Origin: an uncultured Oscillospiraceae bacterium
GTDB lineage: Bacteria > Bacillota > Clostridia > Oscillospirales > Oscillospiraceae
Length of the DNA: 64,000 nt
Direction: 5' to 3'
Assembly (NCBI GenBank): GCA_910579775.1
Contig: CAJTUE010000007.1
Location: 57,670 to 121,669 of the forward strand
Below, one piece after another: positions 1 through 8,172 of this stretch. The notes under the pieces are model-generated. The model was not told where the DNA came from, made no database searches, and saw nothing but the letters and a program-made list of their open reading frames with translations. The first letter of the stretch is position 1. The number at the start of each line of letters is the position of its first letter. The translations under genes were made by a program, and so were the position numbers.

Positions 1-1238
1 TCCAGGCCGCCCAAGCGCAGGGTCTTGACGTTCAGCTCCAGAGAGCGGATGGCCTTCATCAGCGCCCCTTCAAAGGAATTGCTGATGGCCATGACCTCAC
101 CGGTGGCCTTCATCTGGGTGCCCAGCTTCCGGCTGGCGGTGGTGAACTTGTCAAAAGGCAGACGGGGGATCTTCAGCACGCAGTAGTCCAGCGTCGGCTC
201 GAAGCAGGCGGTGGTCTTTCCGGTGACGGTATTGGGGATCTCATCCAGGGTATACCCCAAGGCGATCTTGGCCGCTACCTTGGCGATGGGATATCCCGTA
301 GCCTTGGAGGCCAGTGCCGAGGAGCGGGACACACGGGGGTTGACCTCAATGACGGCGTACTCAAAGCTGTCCGGATCCAAAGCAAACTGGCAGTTACAGC
401 CGCCCTCGATCTCCAGCGCCGAAATGATATCCAGCGCCGCCGAGCGGAGCATCTGATATTCCTTGTTGGCCAGGGTCTGGGTGGGGGCGACCACAATGGA
501 GTCGCCGGTGTGAACGCCCACCGGGTCGATGTTCTCCATGGAGCAGATCTGGATCACGTTCCCGGCACTGTCCCGCATGACCTCGAACTCGATCTCCTTC
601 CACCCGGCGATGCAACGCTCGATGAGCACCTGGCCCACCCTGCTGAGATGGATGCCCCGGTCAGCAATCTCCCGGAGGGACACCTCGTCATAGGCAATGC
701 CGCCGCCGGTGCCTCCCAGCGTGTAGGCGGGGCGCACGATCACGGGATAGCCAATGGATGCGGCAAACTCCACCGCCGCCTCCACGCTCTCCACCACATC
801 GGAAGTGACACAGGGCTGGCCCAGGGCCTCCATAGCGTCCTTGAACTCCTGGCGGTCCTCCGCCTTTTTGATGGACGCGGGTGAGGTGCCCAACAGCCGG
901 ACGCCATGCTCGGCCAGAACACCCTCCTCATGGAGGTTCATGGCCAGGTTGAGCCCCGTCTGTCCGCCCAGGGTAGGCAAAATGGAGTCGGGCCGCTCCT
1001 TGGCAATAATCTGGGTCACGGAGGCCAGGTTCAGCGGCTCGATGTAAACATGGTCGGCAATGTCCTGATCGGTCATGATGGTGGCGGGGTTGGAGTTGAC
1101 CAGCACTACCTCTACGCCCTCTTCTTTAAGGGCACGGCAGGCCTGGGTCCCGGCGTAGTCAAACTCCGCCGCCTGACCGATCACGATGGGTCCGCTGCCC
1201 AGCACCAGCACCTTGCGGATATTAGGGTCCTTAGGCAT
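1..1238 (-). CDS. carB: Carbamoyl-phosphate synthase large subunit, N-terminal part (cut by window edge)
   Basis: Makes carbamoyl phosphate from bicarbonate, ATP and the ammonia passed on by CarA, feeding pyrimidine and arginine synthesis. About 412 of the usual roughly 1070 residues are present; the gene runs off the left edge. The start reads MPKDPNIRK, followed by the nucleotide-binding motif LGSGPIVIGQ, and the rest matches the first carboxyphosphate ATP-grasp half, including the segments GGTGGG and EVNPRVSRSSALASKATGYP. The ATG lies inside the end of carA, giving an 8-bp overlap, so the two subunits are probably translationally coupled. Its sequence is unremarkable for the family. Confidence 0.96.
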   Translation of the reverse strand, partial: MPKDPNIRKVLVLGSGPIVIGQAAEFDYAGTQACRALKEEGVEVVLVNSNPATIMTDQDIADHVYIEPLNLASVTQIIAKERPDSILPTLGGQTGLNLAMNLHEEGVLAEHGVRLLGTSPASIKKAEDRQEFKDAMEALGQPCVTSDVVESVEAAVEFAASIGYPVIVRPAYTLGGTGGGIAYDEVSLREIADRGIHLSRVGQVLIERCIAGWKEIEFEVMRDSAGNVIQICSMENIDPVGVHTGDSIVVAPTQTLANKEYQMLRSAALDIISALEIEGGCNCQFALDPDSFEYAVIEVNPRVSRSSALASKATGYPIAKVAAKIALGYTLDEIPNTVTGKTTACFEPTLDYCVLKIPRLPFDKFTTASRKLGTQMKATGEVMAISNSFEGALMKAIRSLELNVKTLRLGGL

Positions 1239-2319
1239 TGTGGTCACCTCCCATCGCGACCAAAAACTCGTCGAAAAGATATTCGGTGTCCATGGGGCCG
1301 GGGGCCGCCTCGGGATGGAACTGCACCGTAAAGCACTTGGGGCGCTTGTAGCGCAGGCCCTCCACCGTGCCGTCGTTCACATTGACATGGGAGATGTCCG
1401 CCACCGCCGGGTCCACCGTTTCGGGGGTGACCACATAGCCGTGGTTCTGGCTGGTAATGAAGCACCGCCCGGCCGCCACATCCCGCACCGGGTGATTCCC
1501 ACCCCGGTGACCAAAGGGCATTTTATGGGTCTTGGCGCCGGTGGCCAGGGCCAGTAGCTGGTGACCCAGGCACACCGCGAAGATGGGCAGTTTGCTCTCG
1601 TAGAGCTTACGCACCTCTTCGATGATCTCCACATTATCCGCCGGGTCGCCGGGGCCGTTGGAGAGCATGACCCCGTCAAAGCCGCCGTCTAAGATCTCCC
1701 TGGCGGGGGTATGGGCGGGAAATACCGTCACCGCGCAGTCTCGCTTACGCAGACATTCGATCATGTTCTGCTTCACCCCAAAGTCCAGCAAAGCGACCCG
1801 ATACCGCGCCTCTCCCTCTGGGGCAAATACCTCGGCGGCGGACCTGGTGACCCGTTCCACCGTTCCCGACACCCGGTAGGCGCGCAGCTCCTCCAGCGCC
1901 TCCTGGACAGAAAAATCCGACCCACAGGTGATCATGCCGTTCATGGTCCCCTGAGATCGGAGGATGCGGGTCAACGCACGGGTGTCCACACCCTGCACGC
2001 CGACGATATGATGCTGTTTCAAATAGGCGTCCAGACTCCCCTGGCAGCGGAAATTGCTTCCCAGAGCCGAGAGATGCCGAACGATCAACGCCTCTGCCCA
2101 CGGGCGGCCCGATTCGTTGTCCTCGTCGTTGACTCCGTAATTGCCGATGAGCGGATAACTCATCACCACGCCCTGCCCCGCGTAGGAGGGATCGGTCAGG
2201 ATCTCCTGATAGCCGGTCATGGAGGTGTTGAAGACCAGCTCACAGACCCGCTTCCCCACCTCTCCGATGGACTGCCCCAAAAATACCGCGCCATTCTCTA
2301 AAATGAGACTCGCCTGCAT
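1231..2319 (-). CDS. carA: Carbamoyl-phosphate synthase small (glutaminase) subunit
   Basis: Class I glutamine amidotransferase subunit that hydrolyses glutamine and channels ammonia to CarB in the cytoplasm. The 362 residues match the family length. The N-terminal CPSase small domain begins MQASLILENG, and the C-terminal glutaminase carries the nucleophile motif AVCLGHQLL and the His-Glu pair in FHPEAAPGP. The ATG at 2319 follows a GGGAGGTG ribosome binding site; longer in-frame extensions lack one and would run into the promoter. It is first in a carAB pair. No pyrimidine attenuator or PyrR-type leader is visible in the short leader. Confidence 0.97.
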   Translation of the reverse strand: MQASLILENGAVFLGQSIGEVGKRVCELVFNTSMTGYQEILTDPSYAGQGVVMSYPLIGNYGVNDEDNESGRPWAEALIVRHLSALGSNFRCQGSLDAYLKQHHIVGVQGVDTRALTRILRSQGTMNGMITCGSDFSVQEALEELRAYRVSGTVERVTRSAAEVFAPEGEARYRVALLDFGVKQNMIECLRKRDCAVTVFPAHTPAREILDGGFDGVMLSNGPGDPADNVEIIEEVRKLYESKLPIFAVCLGHQLLALATGAKTHKMPFGHRGGNHPVRDVAAGRCFITSQNHGYVVTPETVDPAVADISHVNVNDGTVEGLRYKRPKCFTVQFHPEAAPGPMDTEYLFDEFLVAMGGDHNA

Positions 2320-2350
2320 GGCGCCCACCTCCCTTCTGCCGATTTTCTCT

Positions 2351-2379
2351 ATTTTAATCGAAACCCGGCCCAATGTCAA
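2351..2379 (-). promoter_or_regulatory. SigA-type promoter of carAB
   Basis: Reads TTGACA-N17-TAAAAT on the minus strand (-35 at 2374-2379, -10 at 2351-2356), 32 bp upstream of the carA start. The -35 box overlaps the last codon and stop of the upstream SLOG gene. Confidence 0.8.
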
Positions 2380-2900
2380 TCTATCTCTATCATCTCGACC
2401 TCTACATTTTGCCCCATAGCATACTGGAGGGTAGACAGGGTCCCGCCCCGCTTTCCAAGGCCGTTGTACAGGGCGATCAAGCGGGAGGCGTGATCCACCA
2501 TATAGCGGTTGCGCCGGTGCATGCAGTGGGGCGTGTAGCTCTGCTGGATCAAGGTCTCCATGTCGCACTTGTCCAGCAGGTCATAGTAGCGCTGCTGGTC
2601 CGCCAAGGGCCAGCGCCTGCACTGGTCCGGAAACGGAACCGCACCCTCCAGGGTGAGCTCGGGATGGACCAGCCGCAGACGCACCACGGCTTCTCCGAAG
2701 TAGAGGTCACCCCCCTGGGCCATGCCGCAAATGAAATGGCGGTAGCCCTGGCCGTAGGCCCGCTCCAATGCTTCGTCCAGGCGTTTTTTTGCCGCCAGAC
2801 AGCGTGGATCGCCCTCATCATCCCCCCAGGGAAGCGCGCGGGGACGGTGGCCGGTAAAGGCGCAGGTGGTAGCACGTTCAAAACGCTCTGTCAGCTCCAT
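2376..2900 (-). CDS. SLOG (YpsA/DUF1273) family protein
   Basis: A 174-residue protein of the SLOG Rossmann-like superfamily. The FTGHRP signature is at residues 15-20, followed by the GMAQGGD motif expected to form part of the nucleotide or ligand pocket. YpsA of Bacillus belongs to this family and has been linked to cell division; no ligand is firmly established, so the cellular role here is open. The start has an AAAGGAGG site and its own promoter. It stands alone between carAB and the divergent dusB. Confidence 0.82.
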   Translation of the reverse strand: MELTERFERATTCAFTGHRPRALPWGDDEGDPRCLAAKKRLDEALERAYGQGYRHFICGMAQGGDLYFGEAVVRLRLVHPELTLEGAVPFPDQCRRWPLADQQRYYDLLDKCDMETLIQQSYTPHCMHRRNRYMVDHASRLIALYNGLGKRGGTLSTLQYAMGQNVEVEMIEID

Positions 2901-2924
2901 GCCGTCCCCTCCTTTCTTTTCGCT

Positions 2925-2953
2925 ATTTTAGGCGTTTTTTCCTGTAAAGTCAA
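2925..2953 (-). promoter_or_regulatory. Promoter of the SLOG gene
   Basis: TTGACT-N17-TAAAAT on the minus strand (-35 2948-2953, -10 2925-2930). It lies back to back with the dusB promoter. Confidence 0.75.
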
Positions 2954-2972
2954 GCCAATCTCCACCTCCATC

Positions 2973-3001
2973 TTGCCAAAATGTCGAATGTATGGTAAGA
3001 T
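2973..3001 (+). promoter_or_regulatory. Promoter of dusB
   Basis: TTGCCA-N17-TAAGAT (-35 2973-2978, -10 2996-3001), about 40 bp before the dusB start. No other promoter is evident before the sigma/anti-sigma genes, so it may serve all three. Confidence 0.7.
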
Positions 3002-3042
3002 GAGCGGGCGCACGCTATTTCAACGCTCAAGGGGGTATCGCC

Positions 3043-4014
3043 ATGAAGCTCGGCTCGGTAGAGATCGCCTCTCCTTTGGCCCTTGCCCCCATGGCGGGCG
3101 TGACCGATCTGGCCTTCCGCACCATTTGCCGGCATATGGGCGCGGGCTATACCGTCACCGAGATGGTCAGCGCCAAGGCCCTTTGCTACCAGGACAAAAA
3201 ATCCATTCCCCTGATGGAGCTGGCGCAGGACGAGCACCCTGCCGCCGTCCAGCTTTTTGGCAGCGATCCCGGCTGTATGGAGGAGGCCGCCGCCATCGTG
3301 ATGGAAAAGGCACGTCCTGACGTGATCGATATCAACATGGGCTGTCCGGTACCCAAGGTGGTAAAAAGCGGTGACGGCTCCGCTCTGATGCGCGACCCCC
3401 TCCTGGCCGCCCAGGTGGCAAAGGCTGTGATCCGCGGAGCGGGCGGAACCCCCGTCACTGTGAAGCTCCGCTCCGGGTGGGACAAGGGTTCCATCAACTG
3501 CGTGGAAGTGGCTCTGGCCCTCCAGGAGGCCGGAGTGGCGGCGGTGGCTGTCCACGGCCGTACCAGGACCCAGATGTACGCCGGCCGGGCAGACTGGAAC
3601 ATCATCCGCGCCGTGAAGGAGACGCTGGATATTCCCGTCATGGCCAACGGAGACATTTTCTCCGGCGAAGACGCCGCACACATTCTGCGCTATACCGGGG
3701 CGGACATGGCGATGGTGGGCCGGGGCGTGTTTGGAAACCCATGGATCTTTCGCGACGCTTTGGCCGCGCTGGCGGGCGAGCCGCCTCCGCCGCCTCCCAC
3801 CCTGCAGGAACGCTGTGACACCGCCATGGCTCAATTTCATCTGGCGCTGGACAACAAAGGAGAAAAGATCGCCTGTCTGGAGGCCCGGCGGCACTATGCC
3901 TGGTATCTTAAAGGTATTCCCCACTCCGGCTATTGGAAGGCGGAGCTTTGCAAGGCACAGACCATGGAGGATCTGGAACGCTGTACCAAAGGCATCCTCC
4001 ACGATCTGGCCTGA
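3043..4014 (+). CDS. dusB: tRNA-dihydrouridine synthase
   Basis: FMN- and NADPH-dependent enzyme that reduces uridines in the D-loop of tRNA. The 323 residues form the TIM-barrel plus C-terminal helical domain of the Dus family. The N-terminal LAPMAGVTD motif, the NMGCP motif with catalytic Cys101, and the FMN-phosphate-binding segments MANGDIF and MVGRGVFGNPW are all present. The SD is a weak AAGGGGG before ATG. It is followed 39 bp later by an ECF sigma gene, so they may share a transcript. The DusB subgroup is assigned from overall similarity. Confidence 0.93.
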   Translation: MKLGSVEIASPLALAPMAGVTDLAFRTICRHMGAGYTVTEMVSAKALCYQDKKSIPLMELAQDEHPAAVQLFGSDPGCMEEAAAIVMEKARPDVIDINMGCPVPKVVKSGDGSALMRDPLLAAQVAKAVIRGAGGTPVTVKLRSGWDKGSINCVEVALALQEAGVAAVAVHGRTRTQMYAGRADWNIIRAVKETLDIPVMANGDIFSGEDAAHILRYTGADMAMVGRGVFGNPWIFRDALAALAGEPPPPPPTLQERCDTAMAQFHLALDNKGEKIACLEARRHYAWYLKGIPHSGYWKAELCKAQTMEDLERCTKGILHDLA

Positions 4015-4053
4015 AGTATGACTTGCATTTACCAATGAAACGAGGTGAGACCC

Positions 4054-4647
4054 ATGACCGAGGAAGAACTGATCGCCCGCGCCCAGCAGGGCGACGAGGA
4101 CGCCTTTGCCCAGCTGCTGGACGCGCATCAGGGCAAGGTCTACGGTCTCACCCTGCGTCTCACCGGCTCCCCTGAGGACGCCATGGAGCTGACCCAGGAG
4201 ACCTTTTTCAACGCCTGGCGGGGTCTGCCCTCCTTCCACCGGGACAGTAAATTCTCTACCTGGCTCTACCGTCTGGCTACCAATGTGACCATCGATTTCT
4301 TACGAAAAGAAAAACGGCGCCGCGGCTTGGCGGTGTCCTCGCTGTCGGTAGAAGACGAGGATGACCAGCGCGTGCTGGATGTGCCCGACCTTCGCTTTAC
4401 ACCTCAGAGCGAGGCGGAGCGGCGAGAGCTCCAGGAAGCGGTCCACCGGGGGCTGACTCAGCTCTCCGACGAACACCGCCAGGTGCTGGTCCTGCGGGAG
4501 CTGAACGGTTTGAGCTACAGCGAGATCGCCCAGGTGCTGAACATCGAGGAGGGCACGGTCAAATCCCGCATTTCCAGAGCGCGGCTGGCGCTTAGGAAAA
4601 TTCTACTGGAGGATGGGAACTTTTCCTATACCCCTGCGTCTATATGA
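4054..4647 (+). CDS. ECF-type RNA polymerase sigma factor
   Basis: A 197-residue sigma-70 family factor with only regions 2 and 4: region 2 (about residues 10-80, including LTQETFFNAWRGL and the FSTWLYRLATN segment) and region 4 (about 135-185, with the helix-turn-helix LSYSEIAQVLNIEEGTVKSR). The layout is SigW/RpoE-like. An in-frame GTG exists at 4045, but the ATG at 4054 is preferred because GAGGTGAG lies at the right distance. The next gene encodes a membrane anti-sigma factor, which implies control by regulated release at the membrane. The inducing signal is unknown, and no autoregulatory promoter was identified. Confidence 0.92.
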   Translation: MTEEELIARAQQGDEDAFAQLLDAHQGKVYGLTLRLTGSPEDAMELTQETFFNAWRGLPSFHRDSKFSTWLYRLATNVTIDFLRKEKRRRGLAVSSLSVEDEDDQRVLDVPDLRFTPQSEAERRELQEAVHRGLTQLSDEHRQVLVLRELNGLSYSEIAQVLNIEEGTVKSRISRARLALRKILLEDGNFSYTPASI

Positions 4648-4677
4648 ACAGACTATGAAGAAAGGAGGGCCCGGCCT

Positions 4678-5826
4678 ATGACTTGTAACGATATGCTGGA
4701 ACAGATATCCGCCGCGCTGGACGGCGAGCTAACTGCCGAGGAAAAAGTTCAATTAGACCGTCATTTGTCCCAGTGCGATTCCTGCCGGGCCTTGTTCGAC
4801 GAGCTTTCCGCCATTCACGGCGCCTGTGCTCACCTGGAGGCCGCTCCGCCCCCGGCCCTCCGGGCGTGTATCCTAGAGCAGCTCCCGCCTCAAAAACAGC
4901 AGGCCAAGGTCATCGTCCTCCACTGGAGACGCTGGGCTGCCATGGCCGCAACCTTTGTGCTGGTGGCCCTGGCGGCGTGGCATCTGCCTGAAACACTGGA
5001 CAAGCCGGGTCCGCGGCAGTCCGTATCGGTCCAGGAGCCGTCGCCTACCCCGGTGGCCGAGCCTGCTGACTTGGCGGATGCAGATCTTCCCGCGCTCGCC
5101 TCGGAAGAGCCTTTGAATGTTACCGACTCCGTTGCCCCAGCTTCATCCCCTGATAAAAACGCCGGTATCGCGCCTTTGATGGAGACCCCGGAGACAGCCC
5201 TTTCATTTGACGTCGGCGGTGAAGTTGTGACTGTCCACTTTGGCGACCAACCCAATGAGTCTGAGTTCGCTGCAGACAAAGCCGCATCGGCTCCGCTGTC
5301 GGTGGAAAACAGCTCCACGGCCAAGGAGGCAGCGCCGCAGCCTTTCTCCGCCGCCCGCAGTATGATGAGCAAGGAGGCGGGGGAATATGAGACGCCGGAG
5401 TCCGGCTTGGGCGCGGCGCCCCAAAACGGGTTGGTCTACAGCGCCCTTCCACCGTCTGGCGGCGCCGTGGACAGCGATGGCCTGTCCCTACAATGCGCTC
5501 AGACCGCTTTGGATGAGGTTCCTGAGCCTCACCCGGAAATGTCTGGCGAGGAGCTGATAACGGCTGCACTGCTCAAGACCGGGTGCCAGCTGCCCTCTGG
5601 TACGTACTGCGGCGTGCTCACTTTGGAAGGCTCTGCCACGCTCATCGGTTACCAGCCCGACTTGGTCCTGGACGGCGTCGCCACGTATACCCTCCCCAAG
5701 GCCACCTTTGACGCCCTGATCAAGGAGCTGGAGGTCGGCGGCATTCCTTTTGACCTCCGCGCCACCGGCGATGATGTTTCCCCCACCGCCGAAACCGGCG
5801 TTGTCACCATCGTCTCGGCAAACTGA
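4678..5826 (+). CDS. Membrane anti-sigma factor with zinc-finger (ZAS) domain
   Basis: Cognate anti-sigma factor of the preceding ECF sigma. The N-terminal cytoplasmic domain has the H-x3-C-x2-C zinc motif (His29, Cys33, Cys36) of the zf-HC2/ZAS family. A single membrane segment lies near residues 86-104. The remaining roughly 275 residues are extracytoplasmic: a low-complexity Pro/Ala/Ser/Glu-rich linker followed by a folded C-terminal part of about 110 residues that I do not recognise. At 382 residues it is much longer than RsiW-like proteins because of that outer domain, which may be the sensor. The start follows AAAGGAGG, and a terminator directly follows the stop. Confidence 0.86.
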   Translation: MTCNDMLEQISAALDGELTAEEKVQLDRHLSQCDSCRALFDELSAIHGACAHLEAAPPPALRACILEQLPPQKQQAKVIVLHWRRWAAMAATFVLVALAAWHLPETLDKPGPRQSVSVQEPSPTPVAEPADLADADLPALASEEPLNVTDSVAPASSPDKNAGIAPLMETPETALSFDVGGEVVTVHFGDQPNESEFAADKAASAPLSVENSSTAKEAAPQPFSAARSMMSKEAGEYETPESGLGAAPQNGLVYSALPPSGGAVDSDGLSLQCAQTALDEVPEPHPEMSGEELITAALLKTGCQLPSGTYCGVLTLEGSATLIGYQPDLVLDGVATYTLPKATFDALIKELEVGGIPFDLRATGDDVSPTAETGVVTIVSAN

Positions 5827-5841
5827 ACACCACAACAAGAA

Positions 5842-5877
5842 ACGGCCCACTGCAAAAGCAGTGGGCCGTCCTTTTTG
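5842..5877 (+). terminator. Rho-independent terminator of the sigma/anti-sigma genes
   Basis: Perfect 12-bp stem (5842-5853 with 5858-5869), AAAA loop, then CCTTTTTG. It sits between convergent genes. Confidence 0.92.
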
Positions 5878-5890
5878 TGTTGAACGGGTC

Positions 5891-6733
5891 TTAGCTGTTG
5901 CAGCCGCAGCCGCAATTCTTAGCCTCCTGGTAGTCCTGGGGGCAGGTCATGGAGTTGGGCGGGAAGAACTCATTGACAGGGAACTCCACCTGCTGGAAGA
6001 TCTCGCAGGGGTCGCCGTCGCTGCCACAGCAGCACTCCTTCTCCGGCATGCAGTAGTCATACACGGGGATGAGTAGCTGGGTGTCCCGCTCCAGGCGGAT
6101 GATGGAGAACTGGCCCAGGGTCAGGTAGATGCGCTTGCCGCCGCCGTTGTAGTCGATATCGCAGCCCATACAGTTGCAGACACAGGCGGGCACCTCGCAC
6201 AGGTCGCAGTCACAGACCTTGCACTCGCAGGACTCCACCAGCTTCATGTTGAGCAGGATGGGATCGACAGCCTCCACGTAGGCCGTGGGAAGATTGCTGC
6301 GCACCGCCACCTGAGCGTCCAGGGCGCCCTCAGCATACTCCGAGGAGAAGACCTTGGCACTCCCCTCGCTGCCGAACAGGATGACCCGCTTGTTGAAGGT
6401 GGCCAGGCCGCAGATGGTCACGGGACGGGCGGCGCCCACAAAGGCGTCGGCGGTGACCTTGTAGAAATACCGGGCGTCTACGGTGTAGTAGCCGCGGTTA
6501 AAGCCCACCGGCTCCACGTCAATGTAGACATACAGCAACTCGGCGGTGCCGGGCTTGATGCTGATGGCCTTGTCGATGACCTCCTGGCATCCCTGGGCAG
6601 GATAAAAGCGCAGATCCTCCGCGCAATCCTTGTCCCGGCAGGAATCAAAGATTTTTCTCGTGTGTACACATACGGCCTCGCGCAGGCAAGCATCATTATC
6701 CTGCGCACAGCCGGGCATGACAAAATCAGCCAT
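5891..6733 (-). CDS. Cysteine-rich conserved clostridial protein, function unknown
   Basis: A 280-residue soluble protein with no signal peptide or membrane segment and many cysteines. There is a cluster near the N-terminus (CVHTRKIFDSCRDKDC), a dense central cluster (CECKVCDCDLC, then CVCNCMGC), and a C-terminal tail with ECCCGSDGDPC and CGCGC. I recognise the pattern as a recurring clostridial family but cannot name a function. Cysteine clusters like these fit either metal binding or disulfide-crosslinked spore outer layers. The ATG at 6733 is chosen because GGGAGGTC precedes it; an upstream extension lacks a site. A mother-cell-like promoter candidate lies upstream. Confidence 0.7.
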   Translation of the reverse strand: MADFVMPGCAQDNDACLREAVCVHTRKIFDSCRDKDCAEDLRFYPAQGCQEVIDKAISIKPGTAELLYVYIDVEPVGFNRGYYTVDARYFYKVTADAFVGAARPVTICGLATFNKRVILFGSEGSAKVFSSEYAEGALDAQVAVRSNLPTAYVEAVDPILLNMKLVESCECKVCDCDLCEVPACVCNCMGCDIDYNGGGKRIYLTLGQFSIIRLERDTQLLIPVYDYCMPEKECCCGSDGDPCEIFQQVEFPVNEFFPPNSMTCPQDYQEAKNCGCGCNS

Positions 6734-6798
6734 GGCATTGACCTCCCAATATTGAAAGTGGATGAGGCGCTGCAGCATGCTCAACGCCTTCCACTCCC

Positions 6799-6826
6799 AT
6801 GGTATGCCCTTGCCATGGCTCGGGTT
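6799..6826 (-). promoter_or_regulatory. Possible mother-cell (SigE/SigK-like) promoter of the Cys-rich gene
   Basis: On the minus strand, AACC is followed 16 bases later by CATACCATG. This resembles the SigK pattern AC-N16-CATAnnnTA (last base off) and the SigE -10 CATACAnT (one mismatch). No SigA-type promoter was seen here. The match is short and could be chance. Confidence 0.3.
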
Positions 6827-7901
6827 ACTTTGCTGTAAGGTCCTTCACGATCTCCTCCAACGCCGCGCACAGAGCGTCCATCTCCTCCTCTGTGCCAATG
6901 CTGATGCGCAGATGGTCCTCGATCCGGGGGATATCCCACCGCCGCACCAGGATGCCACGTTCACGCAAGGCCTGGAAGACCGTTTTGCCCGGTAGGCTCG
7001 GATGGCGCGCGAACAGGAAATTGGCCTGAGACGGCGCACCCTCAAGCCCAAAGGCCTTCAACCGCTCCAAGGTCTGTTCTCTGGTGCTCATAATGGCCCG
7101 GCGGGTCTGCTCAAAGTAGGCCGCATCACGGATAGCCGCCACGGCGGCCCCCTGTGCCACCCGGTCCACCGTATAGGAGTTGATGGAATCACGTACGCAG
7201 CGCATAGCGGCGATCAAATTTGTGTTCCCCAGCGCCCAGCCTACCCGCAAGCCCGCCAAGGAGCGGGATTTGGAGGCGGTCTGGATCACCAGCAGGTTGG
7301 AATATTCGCCAATCAGCTCCACCGCGCTGTCACAGCCGAAATCCACATAGGCTTCATCGACAATGACCACGTGCTCCGGGTTCCCTTCCAGGATACGGCA
7401 AAGGTCATCGAGGGTGACCGCCTGTCCGGTGGGGGCGTTTGGATTGGCGATGACCACCCCGCCCGCAGGCTCATGAACAAACCGCTCCACCGGAAGTGAA
7501 AAGTCATCGTTCAGCGGGATCAGATTTGCTGTAAGGTCAAAATACTTTACATATACTTCGTAGAAGCTGTAAGTAATGTCAGGAAATGTAATGGGGTATT
7601 CCTTGTCAAAAAACGCCTGAAACGCAAAGGCCAGCACCTCGTCCGAGCCGTTGCCGCAAAACACCTGGTCCACATTCAAGCAAGCATGCGCGGCAATGGC
7701 CTGCCGCAGGATTACGCACTCCGGGTCCGGGTAGAGGCGCAGGGCGTCGTCTGCCGTTGTCTTGATCGCCTCCAGGACCTTAGGTGAAGGCGGATAGGGA
7801 TTTTCGTTGGTGTTGAGCTTGATAAATTTGCGGTCCTTGGGCTGCTCACCGGGGACGTAGGGGACCATATCCCGCACCCGTTTGCTCCAAAACTCCTTCA
7901 T
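6825..7901 (-). CDS. hisC: Histidinol-phosphate aminotransferase
   Basis: PLP-dependent class I/II aminotransferase that converts imidazole-acetol phosphate and glutamate to histidinol phosphate. The 358 residues match the family. It shows LNTNENPYPPSP near the N-terminus, the PNAPTG motif, the VIVDEAYVDF segment, the PLP-lysine motif TASKSRSLAG, and the arginine segment GLRVGWALG. The ATG overlaps the stop of the upstream DUF951 gene (ATGA), so translation is coupled. No other his genes are nearby, so a related substrate such as an aromatic amino acid cannot be excluded. Confidence 0.9.
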   Translation of the reverse strand: MKEFWSKRVRDMVPYVPGEQPKDRKFIKLNTNENPYPPSPKVLEAIKTTADDALRLYPDPECVILRQAIAAHACLNVDQVFCGNGSDEVLAFAFQAFFDKEYPITFPDITYSFYEVYVKYFDLTANLIPLNDDFSLPVERFVHEPAGGVVIANPNAPTGQAVTLDDLCRILEGNPEHVVIVDEAYVDFGCDSAVELIGEYSNLLVIQTASKSRSLAGLRVGWALGNTNLIAAMRCVRDSINSYTVDRVAQGAAVAAIRDAAYFEQTRRAIMSTREQTLERLKAFGLEGAPSQANFLFARHPSLPGKTVFQALRERGILVRRWDIPRIEDHLRISIGTEEEMDALCAALEEIVKDLTAK

Positions 7902-8089
7902 ACCTCCACCCCGCCTCGCAGTATTTTTTTGATGCTCTTCTCCGCCTTTGTGCGGGGAAGCATCACCTGATGGCCACAGCCGCCGCACACCAGCTTAAAG
8001 TCCATCCCGACTCTTGTCACCTTCCACTCCCTGCTCCCGCAGGGGTGGGCTTTTTTCATCACCAGCACGTCACCGACCTGAACATCCAT
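7898..8089 (-). CDS. DUF951 family small zinc-ribbon-like protein
   Basis: A 63-residue protein that opens VQVGDVLVMKKAHPCG and contains the CGGCGH pair typical of the DUF951 (YyzM-like) family. Together with the earlier HPCG cysteine it could form a small metal knuckle. The family is widespread in Firmicutes and its role is not established. The ATG at 8089 follows GGGGGAG; upstream in-frame starts have no site. It ends in a 4-bp overlap with hisC. Confidence 0.82.
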   Translation of the reverse strand: MDVQVGDVLVMKKAHPCGSREWKVTRVGMDFKLVCGGCGHQVMLPRTKAEKSIKKILRGGVEV

Positions 8090-8172
8090 CGTGGCTCCCC
8101 CTTTTTCTATGCAACTGTTCCCCCGGCGCGGCATATACTCCCCTATCCGCGAAAAGAAGGGAATGGATCTGA

